Source: Haliclystus octoradiatus (taxonomy: Eukaryota > Cnidaria > Staurozoa > Stauromedusae > Haliclystidae). Taken from it: 64,000 bases of DNA. A model generated the notes under the pieces. It was not told the DNA's origin. It saw only the letters and a program-made list of their open reading frames with translations, and ran no database searches. This document shows positions 38,101 to 47,852 of the stretch, piece by piece (position 1 is the stretch's first letter; every line of letters starts with the position of its first letter). The position numbers were made by a program, and so were the translations under genes. The stretch spans positions 17,825,131 to 17,889,130 of the forward strand of contig OU744446.1 of assembly GCA_916610825.1 (NCBI GenBank), in the 5' to 3' direction.

Positions 38101-38917
38101 GCCCCTTTTCCAATGCTTTAGCTACTGATTGTCCACGGTAGATCTTTGCAGAGTTCCAAACTACTCTTTTGGGAGTTGATGCACTATCATCTCTTTCAAC
38201 TAGATGGTGTTCTAAGTAATGGGCCATTTCTCCTTCTTTGAGTTCTACCTTTTTCACAAATCCAGATTCTATTACTTCTTGAATTGCTCTTTGGTAGTCC
38301 TCCAATTTGTTTGTTTCTTGCAGTCGTTTTACTTTCCTCTTAAGATTGGTTGAAACTTCTTTGTAATTATTTGGTAGTCCTTCTGGATAGCCAGGTTTCC
38401 AAGGTAATCTGACTTCTATTCTCCCATCTTCATTGATTGTCGTGTTTTCTTTTGCTATCTTTATAAATCTAGCTTCTTCGATTTCCTTATCTGTACAAAC
38501 ACAGCGTTGCGTTGTGTTAACACCAACCAAATCTGACATCATTAGTGTGCTCATATTTTCAGTAGATGATATGTCTGTTTCTTCTGCTAGTGTGACTGAT
38601 GTGACTTTTCTTGTTGCTCCTGACTTCTTACTGACATGAGTTGTTCCACCAACGATTGTCCATCCTAATGGAAACTCGATTCCAATTGGGGCTGATTTGC
38701 TGCTCTCTTTCGTCATTCTTTGTAATTCTGTGTGTAACTCTTGAGCATCTCTCCCAATGATAACATCAATCTCACCACCATCTGTGTCTACAACTTCCTT
38801 GATTTGATTCAAATGTTCATTTTTTGCAAAGAATTCTTTGTGAAGTGATGCTGCTGCGCCACATGGTCTTTTCATTGCATAAGCTGTAATTCTTCCTTTC
38901 TCTGCCATGGGCTCCAA
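35105..38917 (-). CDS. pol: BEL/Pao pol: reverse transcriptase, RNase H, integrase
   Basis: The frame has 1,270 codons and is open from the gag-pol junction; it extends upstream to about 38977. Numbering from 38917, reverse transcriptase spans about 170-450, with Asp296 in FTGDIRKMF and the YMDD box at 372-375. RNase H has Asp557 (FSDGG), Glu602, Asp632 and Asp678. The integrase zinc module has His873, His878, Cys909 and Cys912. The DDE core has Asp944 (VDFFGPL), Asp1015 (SDNGPN) and Glu1065 (VVETF). A DUF5641-like tail follows. Together these would copy element RNA into DNA and insert it. There is no start codon at the 5' end of this frame; it would be made as a gag-pol fusion. In this copy a one-base difference near 38978 separates it from the gag-protease frame. 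All visible catalytic residues are present. Confidence 0.95.
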   Translation of the reverse strand: MEPMAEKGRITAYAMKRPCGAAASLHKEFFAKNEHLNQIKEVVDTDGGEIDVIIGRDAQELHTELQRMTKESSKSAPIGIEFPLGWTIVGGTTHVSKKSGATRKVTSVTLAEETDISSTENMSTLMMSDLVGVNTTQRCVCTDKEIEEARFIKIAKENTTINEDGRIEVRLPWKPGYPEGLPNNYKEVSTNLKRKVKRLQETNKLEDYQRAIQEVIESGFVKKVELKEGEMAHYLEHHLVERDDSASTPKRVVWNSAKIYRGQSVAKALEKGPDLLNSLFKVFIGFREQQIGFTGDIRKMFNMISISEEDRKYHRFLWIEEGNENPTAYEWQRLVFGDPPSPDLSQESLHYLATKFGKDYPIGSSIVKNHIYMDDVASSRNQPREAEQVIKETTQLLSKAKFEIKKWHSNSIELEEKMNKKIEDSNNLSENRDTTILGHYWEKDIDTISLKLKKLPKIEIDASSKTLEHKLSKRIILSMIAKVWDPLGILSPALVNLRIPLQQLWRKKYDWDTAIVGEDADDWVDRFKQLEGKLSTKIERCITEENNTELPELHAFSDGGDKAFGTCVYLRQKREDGTFNVHFVAAKSFVTPVKGWTIPRTELVATLVMSRLVKNIVSALMIKPSTISYWVDSKVVLHWIRSRTPQMKAFVEARINEIQETTKIEDFHYVPSKENAADALTKPNNVDLEQWHQGPKFLQEKIIPEFETANITKEIELRKDLTEIKPERKKRKKKTCIAKKVNAYFSVANTITKMSDEECKQILQIAADSNSMEEAINKISEKSNKTDHKGGKMKIYQALQRNTNFDDKNFKKLCPFIDDEDKIYRLGGRLEHLKDFKPDLAAPIIIPKCKRNKENDHYTNHKKVINMVTKEFHEQTGHCGVNRTRSAIEQSGLWIIGVNRILKTIGKNCLYCRRRKRPLLEQKMGQLPSFRLDCDKPAFWSSAVDFFGPLKTKLYRGTVKDAHVALFVCTVTRAIHLEFCYDQEGGEGLSTEKFLMALRRFVSLKGIQPVQLYSDNGPNLIGASPKVEKLVKEWDIKVLENGIKGNGFQWLWNCPTASHHNGVVETFVNLVRKALDAMADCYNNTLKPDEWMTALAEVAYLINSRPLWPNSSADPIDMNEIITPNSLLYGHHLTLPQPQDENKIHPKDRMASIQKRIQIFWNYWSSNMPNRLLCRNKWFSQRRNLEVGDIVLEKKNNLNGITPRAIWPVAMVTETFPGTDGLVRKVKIQNKAGSYDRPIAKLILLATKEEIDAKAINGTEEILAGIKRIR

Positions 38918-38922
38918 ACGTC

Positions 38923-40872
38923 CTACAGTGAGTTCATACTTCTGTGTGACTTCTTTATGATGGCTTCCTCCAACGACTCATAATGAATAGTAGTGTCTTC
39001 ACCTTGAAGGCCTAATGATTCTACAAAGTTTCTTCGAACCAGAGTTGTATCAGCACCTCCATCCATCAAACATGTTGCAGCTCTAATTTGTGTTGTACCA
39101 TCAGCATTTTTATAACCAGTTTTTATCCAGATCTTTAGTACAGGTAGTCTTGTTGCTGTAGATTCTTGTGAACTGTTGAGACGTTTCGTTGTTGTGTTAG
39201 TTGATGCTGTCCTCTGTGTGATATTGGCTGTTGAGGCTTCTTGATTTGAATATGTACTTCTGTGCAGTAAACTGTGATGTTTCTTTCTACAATGTTGACA
39301 TGTTACTTCTGATTTGCATTGTGGTCTAATGTGACCCTTTCCAAGACATCCAAAGCAATGGCCTTTGCTTTTACAGTATTCAGATCTCTCTGCTACTTCA
39401 AATTCTTTGAACTTGTTACAATCTTCTAATCCATGTTTTCCATTGTTACACAGTTGACAATTGAGGTCATTGGTTGTTTGCAAGACGTTGACTTTTGCTT
39501 CTTTGAAGTTCCTTGACTCTTTCTTTGATAATGTTTGCTGTTTCTTTTCTGTTCTGTAAGAATTTGATGATAACAGTCTTCTTTCCAAGAATTCTAAAAT
39601 ATAGTCGGCTGAGAGTTCTTCTTCTTTCATGTTCATTTTTCTTGCGATTCTGTTTTCTTGTGCCAACTGGTCTTCAATTTGATCTTCGAATTCCGCTCCT
39701 GTCTTTCTCTTCAAATCTTTGATGAATTCCTCATCTTCTGTACGGTTTCCTTTCCCAAAATCTTTTAGGTACATCATATGCGTACGTATTGTTGTGACAA
39801 ATGTTTGGATTACGTTTTGGTCTTTATCTTGTATAGGTTTTAATTTTCGGAAATTCCACATCAGTTCATCAGATATTTTTTTGTCAGTTACAACTAACTT
39901 TAACGCTTTCCATGCTTCGACTAATGTTGAGCGTCCTTCAATAGTTGTATGGTAAGCCTGTGGTATTGATTTTTCAAGCCATTGTAGCTTGACATCATCA
40001 TCCAAAACTCCGGCATTGTTCATTGCTGAAGTAAATCGCTTTTGGAAGGTTGGAAATCCTTTAAATTCTCCATTCCATGAATTGGGGGTGAATCCAGCTA
40101 AACGAATAGATGTTTTGTTTGAGTGTGTTGCCTTGCCCTCTATGTTAATTGCTCTGATGGCTGCAACTGCAGCAGCTTCAGCTGCTGTTTTTGATAAATC
40201 TTTGAGTAATTCTATTGTGATTATGTTGTCATCTCTTTTGGTTGCATTTCCACTTTCGTTTTCTTTGCTTTGTTGCCCCTCTTCATGGGTGAGTTCATCC
40301 TGATGTCTTTGATTTCCTGCTGTGATTTCTTTTTCTTTGTTATTTTCTGTTGGCCTTTCTCTTTCTACAACAGAGTCTGCGTCGTCTCCGTCGTTGTTTA
40401 CATCGGTGACGTCATTTTGATCATTTTGTTCGAAAGAGGCTGATTCATGATGGCTGCTTTCACCTCCTGCGTTTTCTTCATTAATGTTTACTTGATTATT
40501 TTGCGTTGCGGCGGCGATCTCTAACGCGCGTTTGTGAGTTTTTTCTGCTTCATTTTCTTCAAGTTCATGGATCATCTTCGTAGTTTCTGCTCTGATTTCA
40601 AAGTGAAGTTTTCTGCATTCATCAACTCTGTGATCTATTTCCAATTCTAATTGGCCATTTAAAGCGTTATTTTCATCGAGCACGTCTAGGTAAGTCGACG
40701 CTGTTTCTTCTACTTGTTTTCTAGCTTCAGTTACCTTGAATAGTATTGACTTCCAAGTGCCTATTGCTACAAATTCTTGTTCTTTTATCGTTGTAAATTC
40801 TTCTATTTCTCTATTATAAGCCTTTGATCTCCTCTTAAATCTCCTCCGAATCGCTTCAGCGTCGTCGGCCAT
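38923..40872 (-). CDS. gag: BEL/Pao gag with start of protease, frame ends early through a one-base shift
   Basis: A frame of 649 codons starts at ATG 40872, 67 bp after the 5' LTR. Residues 15-120 are charged and probably coiled coil, followed by an acidic, Asn-rich linker (120-215). A gag-type domain lies around 250-440 (RLAGFTPNSWNGEFKGF), and two CCHC zinc knuckles follow (Cys472-Cys485 and Cys506-Cys519). A further Cys/His cluster is at 525-537. The protease Asp604 is in LMDGGADTT. The usual D-S/T-G reads D-G-G here; BEL/Pao proteases vary at this position. The frame leaves the ancestral one near 38978, where element 3 has one more base, and stops 18 codons later. The product would contain gag and only the first part of the protease. 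Element 3 differs here by only a few residues. Confidence 0.93.
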   Translation of the reverse strand: MADDAEAIRRRFKRRSKAYNREIEEFTTIKEQEFVAIGTWKSILFKVTEARKQVEETASTYLDVLDENNALNGQLELEIDHRVDECRKLHFEIRAETTKMIHELEENEAEKTHKRALEIAAATQNNQVNINEENAGGESSHHESASFEQNDQNDVTDVNNDGDDADSVVERERPTENNKEKEITAGNQRHQDELTHEEGQQSKENESGNATKRDDNIITIELLKDLSKTAAEAAAVAAIRAINIEGKATHSNKTSIRLAGFTPNSWNGEFKGFPTFQKRFTSAMNNAGVLDDDVKLQWLEKSIPQAYHTTIEGRSTLVEAWKALKLVVTDKKISDELMWNFRKLKPIQDKDQNVIQTFVTTIRTHMMYLKDFGKGNRTEDEEFIKDLKRKTGAEFEDQIEDQLAQENRIARKMNMKEEELSADYILEFLERRLLSSNSYRTEKKQQTLSKKESRNFKEAKVNVLQTTNDLNCQLCNNGKHGLEDCNKFKEFEVAERSEYCKSKGHCFGCLGKGHIRPQCKSEVTCQHCRKKHHSLLHRSTYSNQEASTANITQRTASTNTTTKRLNSSQESTATRLPVLKIWIKTGYKNADGTTQIRAATCLMDGGADTTLVRRNFVESLGLQGEDTTIHYESLEEAIIKKSHRSMNSL

Positions 40873-40939
40873 TCTTGATTAATTTCTTTTTATTTCTAAT
40901 TTCTTTATCGAGACTTTAATTCGAACTATGATTCGAAAC
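40873..40939 (-). other. 67-bp leader between 5' LTR and gag of element 2
   Basis: The leader is identical in length to that of element 3 (47786-47852). It begins gtttcgaatcatag rather than with TGG, so a standard primer-binding site for the 3' end of a tRNA is not evident at the expected place. Confidence 0.7.
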
Positions 40940-41304
40940 TGTTTTGCCAATTTTGAAAATCCTTATTCACATATTAATTGACTTCTTATTTGAGTATGAG
41001 GGTTCGAATACGGGGTCGAATACAAACACACGGACGATTCATAAGTTCATAACAATTTATTTCGTAATCATCTCATGTTTCAATATATATAATTTCTAAA
41101 ATGTTGTATGATTTCGTTTCGAATGTAGCTTCTCATACTGAAGTTTCTGAATTAGTCTAGGCTTTTCTAAAGGTATATTTTGCTTACATAATCAAAATTA
41201 TTTAAAATATTTCGCAAGCTATAAAAATAACATAATGACGTAAATCAACACAAATAACATGACGTTTATATTAAAAAAATGGCGGATATAAGATTAATCG
41301 ATCA
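40940..41304 (-). repeat. 5' LTR of element 2 (365 bp)
   Basis: TG...CA termini on the minus strand. It is identical by eye to the 3' LTR at 34670-35034 and to both LTRs of element 3. Confidence 0.97.
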
Positions 41305-41309
41305 CCATG
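41305..41309 (+). other. Right target-site duplication of element 2 (ccatg)
   Basis: This repeats 34665-34669. The paralogous uninterrupted site in the duplicated satellite is ccatg at 55239-55243. Confidence 0.97.
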
Positions 41310-44300
41310 TGATAAATACATCTTTAATAAACTATGAAAATCAATTTCAGTGAAAGTTTTGATCAAAAACTTCATTTAATCTTCAAAAAGTATTTGTACA
41401 CAAATGGCATATTTCCAAAAATTGTACACATCTTACGTACCATGCGATTTTGTCAAATGTCGATATTTCAGATAAAAATTACTCCATGTGATAAGTACAT
41501 CTTTAATAAACAATGGAATTCAATTTCAGCGAAAGTTTTGATCAAAAACTTCATTTAATCTTCAAAAAGTTTTTGTACACAAATGGCATATTTTCAAAAA
41601 TTGTACACATCTTATGTACCATGCGATTTTGTCAAATGTCGATATTTCAGATAAAAATTACTCCATGTGATAAATACATCTTTAATAAACTATGAAAATC
41701 AATTTCAGTGAAAGTTTTGATCAAAAACTTCATTTAATCTTCAAAAAGTTTTTGTACACAAATGGCATATTTCCAAAAAGTGTACACATCTTATGTACCA
41801 TGCGATTTAGTCAAATGTCGATATTTCAGATAAAAATTACTCCATGTGGTATATACATCTTTAATAAACTATGAAAATCAATTTCAGTGAAAGTTTTGAT
41901 CAAAAACTTCATTTAATCTTCAAAAAGTTTTTGTACACAAATGGCATATTTCCAAAAAGTGTACACATCTTATGTACCATGCGATTTTGTCAAATGTCTA
42001 TATTTCAGATAAAAATTACTCCATGTGGTATATACATCTTTAATAAACTATGAAAATCAATTTCAGTGAAAGTTTTGATCAAAAACTTCATTTAATCTTC
42101 AAAAAGTTTTTGTACACAAATGGCATATTTCCAAAAAGTGTACACATCTTATGTACCATGCGATTTTGTCAAATGTCGATATTTCAGATAAAAATTACTC
42201 CATGTAATAAATACATCTTTAATAAACTATGGAATTCAATTTCAGCAAAAGTTTTGATCAAAAACTTCATTTAATCTTCAAAAAGTTTTTGTACACAAAT
42301 GGCATATTTCCAAAAAGTGTACACATCTTATGTACCATGCGATTTTGTCAAATGTCGATATTTCAGATAAAAATTACTCCATGTAATAAATAGATCTTTA
42401 ATAAACTATGGAATTCAATTTCAGCGAAAGTGTTGATCAAAAACTTCATTTAATCTTCAAAAAGTTTTTGTACACAAATGGCATATTTCCAAAAATTGTA
42501 CACATCTTACGTACCATGCGATTTTGTCAAATGTCGATATTTCAGATAAAAATTACTCCATGTAATAAATACATCTTTAATAAACCATGGAATTCAATTT
42601 CAGCGAAAGTTTTGATCAAAAACTTCATTTAATCTTCAAAAAGTTTTTGTACACAAATGGCATATTTCCAAAAATTGTACACATCTTATGTACCATGCAA
42701 TTTTGTCAAATGTCGATATTTCAGATAAAAATTACTCCATGTGATAAATAGATCTTTAATAAACTATGGAATTCAATTTCAGTGAAAGTTTTGATCAAAA
42801 ACTTCATTTAATCTTCAAAAAGTTTTTGTACACAAATGGCATATTTCCAAAAATTGTACACATCTTACGTACCATGCGATTTTGTCAAATGTCGATATTT
42901 CAGATAAAAATTACTCCATGTGATAAATACATCTTTAATAAACTATGAAAATCAATTTCAGTGAAAGTTTTGATCAAAAACTTCATTTAATCTTCAAAAA
43001 GTTTTTGTACACAAATGGCATATTTTCAAAAATTGTACACATCTTACGTACCATGCGATTTTGTCAAATGTCGATATTTCAGATAAAAATTACTCCATGT
43101 GATAAATACATCTTTAATAAACAATGGAATTCAATTTCAGCGAAAGTTTTGATCAAAAACTTCATTTAATCTTCAAAAAGTTTTTGTACACAAATGGCAT
43201 ATTTCCAAAAATTGTACACATCTTACGTACCATGCGATTTTGTCAAATGTCGATATTTCAGATAAAAATTACTCCATGTGATATATAGATCTTTAATAAA
43301 ATATGAAAATCAATTTCAGTGAAAGTTTTGATCAAAAACTTCATTTAATCTTCAAAAAGTTTTTGTACACAAATGGCATATTTTCAAAAATTGTACACAT
43401 CTTACGTGCCATGCTATTTTGTCAAATGTCGATATTTCAGATAAAAATTACTCCAAGTGATAAATACATCTTTAATAAACAATTGAATTCAATTTCAGCG
43501 AAAGTTTTGATCACAAACTTCATTTAATCTTCAAAAAGTTTTTGTACACAAATGGCATATTTCCAAAAATTGTACACATCTTATGTACCATGCGATTTTG
43601 TCAAATGTCGATATTTCAGATAAAAATTACTCCATGTGATATATAGATCTTTAATAAAATATGAAAATCAATTTCAGTGAAAGTTTTGATCAAAAACTTC
43701 ATTTAATCATCAAAAAGTTTTTGTACACAAATGGCATATTTCCAAAAATTGTACACATCTTATGTGCCATGCTATTTTGTCAAATGTCGATATTTCAGAT
43801 AAAAATTACTCCAAGTGATAAATACATCTTTAATAAACAATTGAATTCAATTTCAGCGAAAGTTTTGATCAAAAACTTCATTTAATCTTCAAAAAGTTTT
43901 TGTATACAAATGGCATATTTCCAAAAATTGTACACATCTTATGTACCATGCGATTTTGTCAAATGTCGATATTTCAGATAAAAATTACTCCATGTGATAA
44001 ATAGATCTTTAATAAACTATGGAATTCAATTTCAGCGAAAGTGTTGATCAAAAACTTCATTTAATCTTCAAAAAGTTTTTGTACACAAATGGCATATTTC
44101 CAAAAATTGTACACATCTTACGTACCATGCGATTTTGTCAAATGTCGATATTTCAGATAAAAATTACTCCATGTGATAAATACATCTTTAATAAACTATG
44201 AAAATCAATTTCAGTGAAAGTTTTGATCAAAAACTTCATTTAATCTTCAAAAAGTTTTTGTACACAAATGGCATATTTTCAAAAATTGTACACATCTTAC

Positions 44301-47300
44301 GTACCATGCAATTTTGTCAAATGTCGATATTTCAGATAAAAATTAATCCATGTGATAAATACATCTTTAATAAACAATGGAATTCAATTTCAGCGAAAGT
44401 TTTGATCAAAAACTTCATTTAATCTTCAAAAAGTTTTTGTACACAAATGGCATATTTCCAAAAATTGTACACATCTTACGTACCATGCGATTTTGTCAAA
44501 TGTCGATATTTCAGATAAAAATTACTCCATGTGATATATAGATCTTTAATAAAATATGAAAATCAATTTCAGTGAAAGTTTTGATCAAAAACTTCATTTA
44601 ATCTTCAAAAAGTTTTTGTACACAAATGGCATATTTTCAAAAATTGTACACATCTTACGTGCCATGCTATTTTGTCAAATGTCGATATTTCAGATAAAAA
44701 TTACTCCAAGTGATAAATACATCTTTAATAAACAATCGAATTCAATTTCAGCGAAAGTTTTGATCAAAAACTTCATTTAATCTTCAAAAAGTTTTTGTAC
44801 ACAAATGGCATATTTCCAAAAATTGTACACATCTTATGTACCATGCAATTTTGTCAAATGTCGATATTTCAGATAAAAATTACTCCATGTGATATATAGA
44901 TCTTTAATAAAATATGAAAATCAATTTCAGTGAAAGTTTTGATCAAAAACTTCATTTAATCTTCAAAAAGTTTTTGTACACAAATGGCATATTTCCAAAA
45001 ATTGTACACATCTTATGTACCATGCGATTTTGTCAAATGTCGATATTTCAGATAAAAATTACTCCATGTGATAAATACATCTTTAATAAACTATGAAAAT
45101 CAATTTCAGTGAAAGTTTTGATCAAAAACTTCATTTAATCTTCAAAAAGTTTTTGTACACAAATGGCATATTTCCAAAAAGTGTACACATCTTATGTACC
45201 ATGCGATTTTGTCAAATGTCGATATTTCAGATAAAAATTACTCCATGTGGTATATACATCTTTAATAAACTATGAAAATCAATTTCAGTGAAAGTTTTGA
45301 TCAAAAACTTCATTTAATCTTCAAAAAGTTTTTGTACACAAATGGCATATTATCAAAAATTGTACTCATCTTACGTACCATGTGATTTTGTCAAATGTCG
45401 ATATTTCAGATAAAAATTACTCCATGTGATAAATACATCTTTAATAAACTATGAAAATCAATTTCAGTGAAAGTTTTGATCAAAAACTTCATTTAATCTT
45501 CAAAAAGTTTTTGTACACAAATGGCATATTTCCAAAAAGTGTACACATCTTATGTACCATGCGATTTTGTCAAATGTCGATATTTCAGATAAAAATTACT
45601 CCATGTGGTATATACATCTTTAATAAACTATGAAAATCAATTTCAGTGAAAGTTTTGATCAAAAACTTCATTTAATCTTCAAAAAGTTTTTGTACACAAA
45701 TGGCATATTATCAAAAATTGTACTCATCTTACGTACCATGTGATTTTGTCAAATGTCGATATTTCAGATAAAAATTACTCCATGTGGTATATACATCTTT
45801 AATAAACTATGAAAATCAATTTCAGTGAAAGTTTTGATCAAAAACTTCATTTAATCTTCAAAAAGTTTTTGTACACAAATGGCATATTTCCAAAAAGTGT
45901 ACACATCTTATGTACCATGCGATTTTGTCAAATGTCGATATTTCAGATAAAAATTACTCCATGTAATAAATACATCTTTAATAAACTATGGAATTCAATT
46001 TCAGCGAAAGTTTTGATCAAAAACTTCATTTAATCTTCAAAAAGTTTTAGTACACAAATGGCATATTTCCAAAAATTGTACACATCTTATGTACCATGCG
46101 ATTTTGTCAAATGTCGATATTTCAGATAAAAATTACTCCATGTGATATATAGATCTTTAATAAAATATGAAAATCAATTTCAGTGAAAGTTTTGATCAAA
46201 AACTTCATTTAATCTTCAAAAAGTTTTTGTACACAAATGGCATATTTCCAAAAATTGTACACATCTTATGTGCCATGCTATTTTGTCAAATGTCGATATT
46301 TCAGATAAAAATTACTCCAAGTGATAAATACATCTTTAATAAACAATTGAATTCAATTTCAGCGAAAGTTTTGATCAAAAACTTCATTTAATCTTCAAAA
46401 AGTTTTTGTACACAAATGGCATATTTCCAAAAATTGTACACATCTTATGTACCATGCGATTTTGTCAAATGTCGATATTTCAGATAAAAATTACTCCATG
46501 TGATAAATAGATCTTTAATAAACTATGGAATTCAATTTCAGCGAAAGTGTTGATCAAAAACTTCATTTAATCTTCAAAAAGTTTTTGTACACAAATGGCA
46601 TATTTCCAAAAATTGTACACATCTTACGTACCATGCGATTTTGTCAAATGTCGATATTTCAGATAAAAATTACTCCATGTGATAAATACATCTTTAATAA
46701 ACTATGAAAATCAATTTCAGTGAAAGTTTTGATCAAAAACTTCATTTAATCTTCAAAAAGTTTTTGTACACAAATGGCATATTTTCAAAAATTGTACACA
46801 TCTTACGTACCATGCGATTTTGTCAAATGTCGATATTTCAGATAAAAATTAATCCATGTGATAAATACATCTTTAATAAACTATGAAAATCAATTTCAGT
46901 GAAAGTTTTGATCAAAAACTTCATTTAATCTTCAAAACGTTTTTGTACACAAATGGCATATTTTCAAAAATTGTACACATCTTACGTACCATGCAATTTT
47001 GTCAAATGTCGATATTTCAGATAAAAATTACTCCATGTGATAAATAGATCTTTAATAAACTATGGAATTCAATTTCAGCGAAAGTGTTGATCAAAAACTT
47101 CATTTAATCTTCAAAAAGTTTTTGTACACAAATGGCATATTTCCAAAAATTGTACACATCTTACGTACCATGCGATTTTGTCAAATGTCGATATTTCAGA
47201 TAAAAATTACTCCATGTGATAAATACATCTTTAATAAACTATGAAAATCAATTTCAGTGAAAGTTTTGATCAAAAACTTCATTTAATCTTCAAAAAGTTT

Positions 47301-47415
47301 TTGTACACAAATGGCATATTTTCAAAAATTGTACACATCTTACGTACCATGCAATTTTGTCAAATGTCGATATTTCAGATAAAAATTAATCCATGTGATA
47401 AATACATCTTTAATA

Positions 47416-47420
47416 AACAA
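47416..47420 (+). other. Left target-site duplication of element 3 (aacaa)
   Basis: aacaa is repeated at 52758-52762 after the 3' LTR. Removing the element and one copy restores taataaacaatggaattc of a normal monomer. Confidence 0.97.
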
Positions 47421-47439
47421 TGATCGATTAATCTTATAT

Positions 47440-47489
47440 CCGCCATTTTTTTAATATAAACGTCATGTTATTTGTGTTGATTTACGTCA
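47440..47489 (+). promoter_or_regulatory. U3 motif cluster: YY1-like and CRE-like words
   Basis: ccgccatttt (47440-47449) matches the core of the YY1 consensus. acgtca (47460-47465) and ttacgtca (47482-47489) resemble ATF/CREB sites, the second at 7 of 8 bases. All lie near the 5' end of the LTR, where enhancers of LTR promoters usually lie. They occur in all LTR copies here. This is motif matching only. Confidence 0.3.
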
Positions 47490-47633
47490 TTATGTTATTT
47501 TTATAGCTTGCGAAATATTTAAAATAATTTTGATTATGTAAGCAAAATATACCTTTAGAAAAGCCTAGACTAATTCAGAAACTTCAGTATGAGAAGCTAC
47601 ATTCGAAACGAAATCATACAACATTTTAGAAAT

Positions 47634-47641
47634 TATATATA
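47634..47641 (+). promoter_or_regulatory. Candidate TATA box of the LTR promoter
   Basis: tatatata lies in the middle of the LTR, about 25-30 bp upstream of a possible transcription start near 47665. The word is present in every LTR copy. The LTR is A+T rich, so the assignment is tentative. Confidence 0.4.
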
Positions 47642-47663
47642 TTGAAACATGAGATGATTACGA

Positions 47664-47669
47664 AATAAA
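47664..47669 (+). terminator. Candidate polyadenylation signal AATAAA in the LTR
   Basis: AATAAA occurs 23 bp downstream of the candidate TATA box, and the 3' LTR has the same word. It would fit an R region beginning near this point, but A+T-rich sequence produces this word by chance. Confidence 0.35.
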
Positions 47670-47785
47670 TTGTTATGAACTTATGAATCGTCCGTGTGTT
47701 TGTATTCGACCCCGTATTCGAACCCTCATACTCAAATAAGAAGTCAATTAATATGTGAATAAGGATTTTCAAAATTGGCAAAACA

Positions 47786-47852
47786 GTTTCGAATCATAGT
47801 TCGAATTAAAGTCTCGATAAAGAAATTAGAAATAAAAAGAAATTAATCAAGA
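47786..47852 (+). other. 67-bp leader between 5' LTR and gag of element 3
   Basis: It begins gtttcgaatcatagttcg. No TGG primer-binding motif is adjacent to the LTR end fixed by the target duplication. The words ttcgaatc and gttcgaat resemble the T-loop of tRNAs, so an internal tRNA region might prime, but this is speculation. Confidence 0.5.

Larger units (their letters stand above)
34670..41304 (-). mobile_element. BEL/Pao LTR retrotransposon, almost complete (element 2, 6,635 bp)
   Basis: The order on the minus strand is 5' LTR (40940-41304), 67-bp leader, gag with zinc knuckles and the start of protease, pol with RT, RNase H and integrase, polypurine tract, and 3' LTR (34670-35034). The two LTRs are identical by eye and the element is flanked by ccatg duplications, so it is a recent insertion. 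Domain order (protease-RT-RNase H-integrase), the H-x4-H/C-x2-C zinc module and the DUF5641-like tail identify BEL/Pao. It differs from element 3 by two indels: a missing base near 38978, and 1,299 bp that element 3 lacks. The lengths agree exactly (6635 + 1 - 1299 = 5337). No TGG primer-binding site directly follows the 5' LTR. Confidence 0.97.
41305..47420 (+). repeat. Satellite array 3: 179-bp monomer, about 34 copies
   Basis: This continues array 2 across element 2 with the monomer restored. Phase is constant (164 modulo 179). It carries private variants that recur 13,934 bp downstream in array 4: aaaagtatttgtac (41388/55322), gataagtac (41491/55425), gatttagtc (41806/55740) and gatcacaaac (43510/57444). 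A dimer of two monomers is duplicated at 45093-45450 and 45451-45808 and is single in array 4. It ends at the aacaa duplication of element 3. Confidence 0.98.
47421..47785 (+). repeat. 5' LTR of element 3 (365 bp)
   Basis: TG...CA termini, identical by eye to 52393-52757. It contains candidate promoter and polyadenylation words listed separately. Confidence 0.97.

Noticed and set aside
38990-39090. Loss of the catalytic protease motif (D-G-G in place of D-S/T-G)
   Set aside because: Both copies share it, and BEL/Pao proteases are known to vary after the Asp, so it is more likely a family feature than a lesion.
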